64,000 nt of DNA from Streptococcus didelphis DSM 15616 (GTDB taxonomy: Bacteria > Bacillota > Bacilli > Lactobacillales > Streptococcaceae): NCBI RefSeq assembly GCF_000380005.1, contig NZ_KB904189.1, positions 62,001 to 126,000 on the forward strand, read 5' to 3'. Under the pieces are notes generated by a model, which saw only the letters and a program-made list of their open reading frames with translations, had not been told where the DNA came from and did no database searches. The position numbers and the translations under genes are program-made. This document shows, piece by piece, positions 36,848-44,976 of the stretch (within the stretch, counting starts at the first letter, position 1; each line of letters opens with the position of its first letter).

Positions 36848-37837
36848 TTAGGCTAGTCTATTTGGGCTTTCACCTTTTGTCAAGATATCATTAAAGTTGT
36901 TAAAAGAAATGGAAATCATATCTGTCAGGGCATCAGCTGTATAAGAACCAATGTGAGGTGTGATAATAACACGTGGATATAAAGCCTGCATCTTATCAAC
37001 CAGTTCATCACCAGTTTTACCATCAAAGTCTCTGTTAAAGAATTCTTTTTCACGGCTAATAACATCTGTGGCAAAGCCTCTCAATTTACCTGATTCAATA
37101 GCTTTTAAAATAGCTTCTTCATCAGTAATTTCTGCTCTTGCTGTATTAACCAAGATAGCTCCGTCTTTCATTTGTGAAAGACAGTTACTATTAAAGCTCT
37201 TATCATTTACCCCAATAATGTGTGGCACATGAAGAGAAACAATATCAGATTCAGCTAATAATTCTTCTTGTGTACGATAGTCTAGGAATTCTTTGGCTGC
37301 TTCATTTTCATAAATATCAAAACCAATAACCTTAGCTCCAGTAGCTTTCCAAAGTTTTGCTTCTGCTAAACCAATACGACCTGTTCCAATAATCCCCACA
37401 GTCAGGTTAGAGAGTTGTGGTGCAAACATTGAAGGATAGACTTTGAAGTCACCTTTTTGAGAATTATCCATTGCTGTAATGAGGTTACGGTGCAATTGCA
37501 GAGCAAGAGCAAAGGCAAGCTCAGCTACGGCATATGGAGAATAAGTTGGAACATAAGCCACAACTTGATTATTAGCTTTGGCTGCATCCAAATCGATATG
37601 AGAATAACCTACTGTTCTTGTAAAAACATACTTAATGCCATAGCTGTTTAAAATATCAAGATTTTTCTTGTCAGCAACATTATTAGCTCTAAGTAAGACA
37701 GCATCATGACCTTTTGCTGTTTCAACATTATCATGGGATAAGTTCTCTGAGCATAAGGTTAAGTCATAGTTATAAGTATTTAAATCATTAAAGTAAGGAA
37801 TCTCGTTGTCACGAACACCATAACAAATTATTTTCAT
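36848..37837 (-). CDS. D-lactate dehydrogenase-type D-2-hydroxyacid dehydrogenase
   Basis: 329 residues of the D-LDH/VanH/D-hydroxyisocaproate dehydrogenase group. Rossmann motif GIIGTGRIGLAEAK near 148, catalytic Arg in NTARAE (about 233), and PHIGSYT with the catalytic His (about 295). The start is close after the transporter gene stop (one base gap). The transporter partner and the Rex box upstream suggest that it balances NADH by reducing a 2-keto acid; the exact substrate is unknown. Confidence 0.82.
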   Translation of the reverse strand: MKIICYGVRDNEIPYFNDLNTYNYDLTLCSENLSHDNVETAKGHDAVLLRANNVADKKNLDILNSYGIKYVFTRTVGYSHIDLDAAKANNQVVAYVPTYSPYAVAELAFALALQLHRNLITAMDNSQKGDFKVYPSMFAPQLSNLTVGIIGTGRIGLAEAKLWKATGAKVIGFDIYENEAAKEFLDYRTQEELLAESDIVSLHVPHIIGVNDKSFNSNCLSQMKDGAILVNTARAEITDEEAILKAIESGKLRGFATDVISREKEFFNRDFDGKTGDELVDKMQALYPRVIITPHIGSYTADALTDMISISFNNFNDILTKGESPNRLA

Positions 37838-37838
37838 T

Positions 37839-38921
37839 TTATAAAATTACTCCACTTGTATGTAGGGCTGCTAAAACAACTACCCAGAAGATAATAGCAA
37901 GCACAGATAAGACTGAGGTTACTAAAGAAGCATTTGAAGCAAGGACTTCTTCTTTTTCAAATTTAATAGCATATGATACTGCCACTGTTGCTGGAGGTGT
38001 TGCAAGCATAATCATAACCCCAACAATAGCATAGTAACCTAATGGGAAGAAGCTATTTACTGCTAACATAACTGCTAGGAATACAGCTGGTACGACAAAT
38101 AATTTAACCACAGTATAAATCCAAACAAACTTGTCTTTTACAGCATCCTTCATTGAAATTGAAGATAATGTCATACCAATTGCCAACCAAGCTAATGGTG
38201 ATGACAGACTTGCTAAAAATCCTAATGCCGTTACAAACCATGGAAGTGTTAAGTCAAAACGGAAAATAGAAACTGTCAATTTAGCAGGAAGGTCACTACC
38301 CACAACATAAAGCGGATTAGCTACTGTAGTTTGTGGCATTGATTTTTGGAAGAACCAGAGAATCATCCCTACAAAAGTTGCTACAACAATTGGGTTTAAA
38401 AAGATAGTTTTCAAATGTTTAGGGTCAAACTTTTGATCACTCATTGTCATTAAAGCATATGAGTATAGGAAAACACGGTAGGCAATGTTAAATAGGTTAG
38501 CATAAATAACAGCTTCTGGATGGTCTTTCAAGAAGAAGGCAGTAATAATTGGAATACCATAGAAAGTTGTTGACCCAAAGGCAGTCAAAACAGTCATTGT
38601 ATCACGTTTATCTTTAGCTAAGCCTTTATATAATAGCCTTCCAATTAAAATCAAAATGATATAAGCAATAAAACCAAAGATAAAAATGTTACGACCTGAT
38701 GTGAAGGTTTTAGCATTGATATCTGATAAAAAAGCTTTAAATGCTAATGCAGGTAAGGCTACAGATAGCAAGACACTTGATAAGACTTTGGCACTATTTG
38801 CAGGTACCAAATCCTTTTTACGGATGTAGTATCCTAATAAAATAATAAAAACAGTTGAAAAAACCGCCCCACGTAAGGACATATTCATAAGGACAGCTTT
38901 TGTAATCTCTAAAAAGTTCAT
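37839..38921 (-). CDS. AEC family transporter (malate/organic acid permease-like)
   Basis: 360-residue membrane protein with about ten hydrophobic spans of the auxin efflux carrier family, to which bacterial malate permeases such as MleP belong. A typical AEC C-terminal segment MLATPPATVAVSYA is present. I chose the second of two adjacent ATG codons (38921) because of its spacing to AGGAGA. First gene of a two-gene operon with the D-hydroxyacid dehydrogenase, so it may import or export the corresponding organic acid. Confidence 0.82.
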   Translation of the reverse strand: MNFLEITKAVLMNMSLRGAVFSTVFIILLGYYIRKKDLVPANSAKVLSSVLLSVALPALAFKAFLSDINAKTFTSGRNIFIFGFIAYIILILIGRLLYKGLAKDKRDTMTVLTAFGSTTFYGIPIITAFFLKDHPEAVIYANLFNIAYRVFLYSYALMTMSDQKFDPKHLKTIFLNPIVVATFVGMILWFFQKSMPQTTVANPLYVVGSDLPAKLTVSIFRFDLTLPWFVTALGFLASLSSPLAWLAIGMTLSSISMKDAVKDKFVWIYTVVKLFVVPAVFLAVMLAVNSFFPLGYYAIVGVMIMLATPPATVAVSYAIKFEKEEVLASNASLVTSVLSVLAIIFWVVVLAALHTSGVIL

Positions 38922-38939
38922 CATTTCTCCTATGTATAG

Positions 38940-38986
38940 TTGTGATTTACCTCACACATTTTACTTGTTTATCAAGTCTTTGTCAA
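38940..38986 (-). promoter_or_regulatory. Promoter with Rex box for the transporter/D-lactate dehydrogenase operon
   Basis: Minus-strand TTGACA (38981-38986) and TAAAAT (38958-38963), 17 bp apart. Directly after the -10 is a Rex-type site TGTGA-N6-TCACA (plus strand TTGTGATTTACCTCACAC, 38940-38957). The spacer also holds the inverted repeat ACTTG-tttat-CAAGT (38963-38977). Rex senses NADH/NAD+ and represses fermentation genes, which suits a D-lactate dehydrogenase. Confidence 0.65.
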
Positions 38987-39066
38987 TACGTTTTTTGCTT
39001 TAGTGACGCGGGAAAGCCCTATCATTTTCATTTTTTTAGAAATTAAAGTTATTTTTTATATTTTTT

Positions 39067-39074
39067 TACGAATA
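39067..39074 (+). promoter_or_regulatory. Orphan cin-box on the plus strand
   Basis: TACGAATA preceded by six T, matching the SigX promoter element with its usual upstream T tract. No plus-strand gene follows before 43036; any transcript would run antisense through the SRP RNA and tadA. Confidence 0.3.
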
Positions 39075-39183
39075 ATAATATAAGCAGCTTCTTAAAGTCA
39101 TTTAGGTGATTAGTCATCACAACTTCTCCAAACAAAAAAGCTTTGAAATGTTAATTCCAAAGACTTGTAAATAGATAAAAAAA

Positions 39184-39255
39184 GAGCACACACTTGACAT
39201 CGCTTAGGGCTGCTGGATTCCTCCCCTGACCCACTTCACGCACAAATGTTGCTCC
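39184..39255 (-). ncRNA. ffs: Signal recognition particle RNA (small bacterial type)
   Basis: The minus strand carries the conserved SRP apical loop GTCAGGGGAGGAATCCAGCA, followed by GCCCTAAGC, the signature of the Ffh-binding helix of small (4.5S-like) RNAs. The ends GGAGCA and TGCTC pair, and a run of seven T follows at 39176-39183. A promoter TTGCAA-18-TAGAAT lies just upstream. A second hairpin (39137-39170) may be a back-up terminator. Confidence 0.92.
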
Positions 39256-39261
39256 ATAATT

Positions 39262-39291
39262 ATTCTATCATAAACTCCCTATCTTTTGCAA
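39262..39291 (-). promoter_or_regulatory. ffs promoter
   Basis: TTGCAA (39286-39291) and TAGAAT (39262-39267), 18 bp apart, placing the start near 39255. It lies directly after the tadA stop codon. Confidence 0.6.
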
Positions 39292-39292
39292 G

Positions 39293-39802
39293 TCATTCCT
39301 GCGAAGAGAGATCTAAAAGTTCTTTCTTAGCTTTTTTGGACTGTCGTCTATGACGGAAAAAGTCCTGCATAATTTTAGCACAGTCTTCAGCTAGGATACC
39401 TCCTTCAAGTTTAACCCGATGATTGAGCCTTTCATCTGTTAACACTTGATAGAGACTGACTACACCTCCAAATTTTTCATTGCTTGCTCCAAAAACCAGG
39501 CTTGGAATACGAGCCAAACCAATAGCACCACTACACATCAAACAAGGTTCAATGGTTACAAACAAGGTACAATCTAGTAACCGCCAATTAGCAACACAGG
39601 CATTAGCTTGGTTGATAGCCATGATTTCAGCATGCATGATTGCTTGATTAAGTTCTTCTCTGGCATTATGACCCCGACCAATAATCTGGCCATCTTTAAC
39701 AATGACACAACCAATGGGGATTTCATTTTTTACAAGTGATTTCTCAGCTTCCTTGAGGGCCTGCCTCATAAAATATTCTTTTTCTTCTAAACTGTATGTC
39801 AT
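39293..39802 (-). CDS. tadA: tRNA-specific adenosine deaminase
   Basis: 169 residues; deaminates wobble adenosine 34 of tRNA-Arg to inosine. The zinc and catalytic motifs HAEIMAI (His about 57, Glu about 59) and PCLMCSGAI (Cys about 87 and 90) are complete. Its start codon overlaps the stop of the preceding hydrolase gene by one base. Confidence 0.93.
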   Translation of the reverse strand: MTYSLEEKEYFMRQALKEAEKSLVKNEIPIGCVIVKDGQIIGRGHNAREELNQAIMHAEIMAINQANACVANWRLLDCTLFVTIEPCLMCSGAIGLARIPSLVFGASNEKFGGVVSLYQVLTDERLNHRVKLEGGILAEDCAKIMQDFFRHRRQSKKAKKELLDLSSQE

Positions 39803-40581
39803 CAGTCTAAACTTCCTAAATCCCAGCTACAATGTGGCAAAGAGACTTCAACAGGAATTGCACCAGCATACCTTTGGCTTTCTTCCTGTAAGATTTGCAA
39901 ATGCCTATCAGGGTCTATTCCTTGCGGAGCAAGTGGTGGTGTATGAGTGAGTACTAGTTTTTTAACCTTAGCTTCTTTGGCGATAAGCCCTGCTTCTTTG
40001 CTTGTTAGGTGGGCTTGATGGTTTTCGTTTCCTTCATATAAGAAGACATCTGCTAAGAGGAGGTCGGCATTTTGGGCAAAGGGGGCTAACTGGTCGAAAT
40101 AGCCTGTATCAGCTGTATAGACGAGAACTTGTCCTGTGCTTCTTTCAAGTATGCGAAAAGCGTAGCAAATAACGGGATGGACTGTCTTGATAAAGGTAAT
40201 GTCAAAGGGACCTATTTCTTGTTTTCCTTGGACGTCATAGGCAATGCCCACTGATACGCCATCCATACTTAATTTAGCAAATTCAGCTTGGTCTTCATCA
40301 TGGGCAAAAATCGGTAAAAGCTTGGGTTCCCGTAGATGTTTAGGGTAAAGTTGACGGTAATGGCGAAGTACTCCTAGGTCTGCCACATGATCAGGATGAT
40401 AGTGACTGATAATGACTGCATCTAGATCAACTGGATTTATCACTTTTTCTAGTTCATTTAAGGCGCAACTTCCTACATCCATTAGTAATTGAAAGCCATC
40501 TTCTCCTCTTAAGAGATAAGATGTGGTTCCTTGATTATTATGTGGATATGCTCCCCAAGAGCCTAGGGTTGTAACTTTCAT
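39802..40581 (-). CDS. Metallo-beta-lactamase fold hydrolase (YhfI/RNase Z-like)
   Basis: 259 residues. The metal motif HYHPDH (about 60-65), a Cys/His-rich region near VKTVHPVICYA, Asp in YTADTGYF (about 157) and the late His in VLTHTPP (about 212) give a complete metallo-hydrolase site. B. subtilis YhfI-like proteins are of unknown function. Coupled with tadA. Confidence 0.8.
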   Translation of the reverse strand: MKVTTLGSWGAYPHNNQGTTSYLLRGEDGFQLLMDVGSCALNELEKVINPVDLDAVIISHYHPDHVADLGVLRHYRQLYPKHLREPKLLPIFAHDEDQAEFAKLSMDGVSVGIAYDVQGKQEIGPFDITFIKTVHPVICYAFRILERSTGQVLVYTADTGYFDQLAPFAQNADLLLADVFLYEGNENHQAHLTSKEAGLIAKEAKVKKLVLTHTPPLAPQGIDPDRHLQILQEESQRYAGAIPVEVSLPHCSWDLGSLD

Positions 40582-40730
40582 CTGGTGTCACCTTCTTTCT
40601 TGATTTCCTATATTATATCAAAATTGTCTTTTTCTAGCTGAACTCTAGTCAAAGAGACCAAAACCTAATGTTTCAGTCTCTTGATGTCTCTGTAAATGGC
40701 TCTATTTATTTCTAAATACGCCTATTTTTA

Positions 40731-41273
40731 TTAATGACCTTTGTGAATATAGGATTCCTTCAGTTTTAGGGCAATGATAGTAGCAATTAGGGCTTTAATG
40801 GTGTCTCCTGGGATAAAGACAAGGTTTGAAGCTAATGCTGAAAGAAGAGGCATACCCGTGTAAGAAGCTAACCAGATGGCACCTAGCAGATCTACCCAAA
40901 GAACACCTGCTATCCAGATAAGGGCAAAGATAAGGAACTTGTTTTGCCTTTTCTTGCTATTTTGGTATAAAAATGAAAATAGTAAGGGGGTAAATAGCCA
41001 AGCAACAATATAGCCCGCTGTTGGTCCCATCATGACTGACAGGGTTGTCTTACTGGCAGAAAAAACTGGAAGAAAGAGTCCTATTACTAAGAAGAGTAAG
41101 ATAGATAGACTCCCCTTTTTGCCTCCTAAAATCAAGGCAGCTAGCATAATAGCTAAGTTTTGAAGCACAATAGGTACTGGAATAAAACCTAATGGTATAG
41201 CGGGAATCATCCCTAGGATAATAATCAAGCTTGTCATTATTGCTATATAAGTGACATTTTTAGTTGAGAACAT
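40731..41273 (-). CDS. bioY: Biotin transporter substrate-binding subunit BioY
   Basis: 180-residue, six-span membrane protein. The BioY pattern is clear: GFIPVPIVLQNLAIMLAALILGGKKG near 29-54, and a conserved C-terminal FIPGD. It is an ECF-type S component that works with energy-coupling proteins encoded elsewhere. The CHY zinc finger gene lies nine bases upstream. Confidence 0.9.
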   Translation of the reverse strand: MFSTKNVTYIAIMTSLIIILGMIPAIPLGFIPVPIVLQNLAIMLAALILGGKKGSLSILLFLVIGLFLPVFSASKTTLSVMMGPTAGYIVAWLFTPLLFSFLYQNSKKRQNKFLIFALIWIAGVLWVDLLGAIWLASYTGMPLLSALASNLVFIPGDTIKALIATIIALKLKESYIHKGH

Positions 41274-41282
41274 GTTTACTCC

Positions 41283-41582
41283 TTATGAAAAATAAATAGC
41301 TTTGTGGGCAGAACATTTTGGATTAAATGGCTTGGAACAATATGGGCAGTAGCCTTTTTCATAGGCAAGTCGACTCATGACCTTTCTGCAAGCACCACAA
41401 AGTACAGGATAGGCTTCAGCCTTTGAGCTTGCCTTAAAAGAATGACTTTCTAAGCTATCATGACAGATATAGCAAGCATAATATTTTTGGCAAGTTTGGC
41501 ATTTCAAAGCAGCAATGTCTCTTGCAGTATGATAGTGTCTACAACGTGTTTCCTTATCTAAATCAAGGCCAAAACAGTCCAT
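41283..41582 (-). CDS. CHY-type zinc finger protein
   Basis: 99 residues rich in Cys and His: CRHYHTARDIAALKC, CQKYYACYICH, LCGACR, CPYCSKPFNPKC. This is the CHY zinc finger pattern (Hot13-like). Function in bacteria is unknown. It forms a short operon with bioY. Confidence 0.8.
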   Translation of the reverse strand: MDCFGLDLDKETRCRHYHTARDIAALKCQTCQKYYACYICHDSLESHSFKASSKAEAYPVLCGACRKVMSRLAYEKGYCPYCSKPFNPKCSAHKAIYFS

Positions 41583-41667
41583 ATCTTTCCACCTTTTTTA
41601 ATAGTCTAATAGAATAGAAGGGTCTTGTCAACCTATTTTATAAATAGGGTGACAAGAAAAACACTAA

Positions 41668-41691
41668 AAAAAATGAGCTAGGCCCATTTTT
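41668..41691 (-). terminator. tgt terminator
   Basis: AATGGGC-cta-GCTCATT followed by a T run on the minus strand, right after the tgt stop codon. Confidence 0.65.
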
Positions 41692-41694
41692 AGT

Positions 41695-42927
<1,233 letters not shown>

Positions 42928-43035
42928 TCATTCTATCAAAAAATTCTTAGCTTGTCATGAGGCTTGCCAATTTTTTAACTAATAAAGAACTTACCTCCAG
43001 ATAAAGATATGCTATAATGGTTTAAAGGAGTTTCT

Positions 43036-43839
43036 ATGAAAATAAGACACATAAAAAAAGAAGCCAAAGCTACATTAAAAAAACTTCCCGGTAAATATAC
43101 CTTATTTCTAATACCAATTCTAATTCAATTTGCTTTAATTGGTCTACAGGTTCACAAAAATCACTTAATCGGTGAAGGGGTTCAGATGTCATTGACAGCT
43201 TCATTTTTCCCCATACTTTTAAATATTATTGCTGGTTTTTTTACCCTATCAGCTGCTTTCACCATGATTTCTGTAATCCGGAATAAGCGTCAATCTGTTT
43301 CATTTTCAGATACCAGCCTAGCTTTTTCTACAGATTATTTTGGAAAGATTATTGTCCTTTACCTTCTCAAGACCCTCTTAATCCTTGTGTGGTCCTTAGT
43401 TTTGTTCCTTGGTCTAGCCCTTCTTATTATTAGTTATTTTGCCTACTTATCAAATGCAGGGGGTGGAGCTTCAACTAACTTATCCTTACTTTTTGGTGTG
43501 CTTGGGTTTCTTATTACTATAGTGGGACTTGCTCTGTCTATTAATCGACAGCTTGCTTATGGTATGGCTGAATTCCTTCTTTTTGATAGCCTTCAAAATG
43601 GCACTTACATTGGTCCACTTGTTCTTATTGAAAAAAGTGTTGCTATGATGAAAGGGTTTAAGTGGAAATACTTCCTCTTAGGGCTCAGCTTTATTGGCTG
43701 GTATTTCTTAGCTATCATAAGTTTAGGACTTGCTTATATCTATCTTTTACCTTATATCACAACCAGTTCTGTCTACTTCTATGAGCATCTGAGACAGGAA
43801 AAAAATATTAGTAATGAGCAAATCCCTACCCTTGATTAG
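43036..43839 (+). CDS. DUF975 family integral membrane protein
   Basis: 267 residues with five or six hydrophobic segments and the N-terminal MKIRHIKKEAKATLK typical of DUF975. Function unknown. An extended -10 box (TGCTATAAT, near 43009-43017) and AAAGGAG precede the start. It is convergent with perR. Confidence 0.8.
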   Translation: MKIRHIKKEAKATLKKLPGKYTLFLIPILIQFALIGLQVHKNHLIGEGVQMSLTASFFPILLNIIAGFFTLSAAFTMISVIRNKRQSVSFSDTSLAFSTDYFGKIIVLYLLKTLLILVWSLVLFLGLALLIISYFAYLSNAGGGASTNLSLLFGVLGFLITIVGLALSINRQLAYGMAEFLLFDSLQNGTYIGPLVLIEKSVAMMKGFKWKYFLLGLSFIGWYFLAIISLGLAYIYLLPYITTSSVYFYEHLRQEKNISNEQIPTLD

Positions 43840-43865
43840 TTGAACAAAATAGATTTATTTCTGCG

Positions 43866-43909
43866 GATAATAAAAAGCCTACCCACTTTTATGAGGGATA
43901 GGCTTTTAA
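43866..43909. terminator. Bidirectional terminator between the DUF975 gene and perR
   Basis: AAAAAGCCTACCC...GGATAGGCTTTTAA forms a strong stem with U runs on both strands; its edge overlaps the perR stop codon. Confidence 0.75.
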
Positions 43910-44376
43910 TAATGTCTTTTTGTCTTTTTTTGGCATTCTGGGCAGATGCCATAGGCAATAACCGGAACTCTGGTGATGAGATAACCTGTTTGGTCATGGG
44001 CCTCTTTAGCAACATCCACAACATCTACGTCCATGAAATCGGCAATACGGCCACAAACTTCACAGACAACATTAACATGCTGATGGCCCATAAAGTCATA
44101 GTAGGTGGTTGAGTCATTACTGATTTTAATTTCAGAAACCAAACCTTCATCAACCAAGACCTTTAAATTATTATAGACAGTCGCTAAACTCATATTGGGA
44201 TAGTCCCCTTTTAGGTCACGGTAGATCTTGTCTGCACTAGGGTGTTCTGTTGACTCTACCATATAAGAGATGATAGCTTTACGTGTCTGTGTTATACGAA
44301 TTTGTTTTTCTCTCAGGTGCTCTAGAACATTTTCATAAGCATCTAGAGCTTGTTTATTATGTGAGTGAATATCCAT
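43906..44376 (-). CDS. perR: Peroxide-responsive repressor PerR (Fur family)
   Basis: 156 residues: N-terminal winged helix (ITQTRKAIISYMVESTEHPSADKIY) and C-terminal dimerisation domain with metal ligands HQHVNVVCEVCG and the CPEC motif that forms the structural zinc site. In S. pyogenes PerR controls the oxidative stress response. The gene position next to the CoA-binding protein and polA agrees with that species. Confidence 0.9.
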   Translation of the reverse strand: MDIHSHNKQALDAYENVLEHLREKQIRITQTRKAIISYMVESTEHPSADKIYRDLKGDYPNMSLATVYNNLKVLVDEGLVSEIKISNDSTTYYDFMGHQHVNVVCEVCGRIADFMDVDVVDVAKEAHDQTGYLITRVPVIAYGICPECQKKTKRHY

Positions 44377-44416
44377 GATTCAGCTCCTAACATCTATTTA
44401 TTTTATGCTTAGCCTA

Positions 44417-44851
44417 CTAGTCCAGCATCAATTGCTTGTGTTCGATCTTAGTGCACTTGTTCATGACAATAGCTTGATGCCCAGCTTCTCTTAAGACTTG
44501 TTCAGCTTCTTGGCTTTCTAAACCTAGTTGAGACCAAAAAACCTTGGCATCTGTTTCAATAAAGTCTCTTGCCACACCAGCTAGAGCTGGGCTAGGTCTA
44601 AAAATATCTACAATGTCTATACTAACAGGAATATCCTGCAAGGCTCTATAAACCTTTTCTCCTAAAATCTCTTGCCCTGCTAGTTTGGGGTTGACAGGTA
44701 GAATGTGATAGCCCACCGACTGTAGAAATGCTGCTACTTTATAAGCAGCAGTCTCTTGTCGATGTGATAGTCCTACAATAGCAATTGTCTTGGCATTTTC
44801 TAAATAGGACTTTATGATGTCTTGTGATGGATTTTGAAAAGAATATGACAT
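44417..44851 (-). CDS. CoA-binding domain protein (YccU/YneT family)
   Basis: 144-residue Rossmann-type CoA-binding protein; TIAIVGLSHRQETAAYKVAAFLQ near 23-45 and the C-terminal MNKCTKIEHKQL are characteristic. Role unknown. I chose the ATG at 44851 giving the family-standard N-terminus; an upstream ATG at 44932 would add 27 residues that are not typical. Confidence 0.8.
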   Translation of the reverse strand: MSYSFQNPSQDIIKSYLENAKTIAIVGLSHRQETAAYKVAAFLQSVGYHILPVNPKLAGQEILGEKVYRALQDIPVSIDIVDIFRPSPALAGVARDFIETDAKVFWSQLGLESQEAEQVLREAGHQAIVMNKCTKIEHKQLMLD

Positions 44852-44976
44852 AGATTTCCCCTTATTAAAACAGCAAGTGGAGGGGCTAGCTAATAGGTAG
44901 CATAAGCACAATTTCCCCTCATTATAACACAAAAATTAAAGCTAAAAGTGAGCAATTTATCATTTATTTAGAGATT

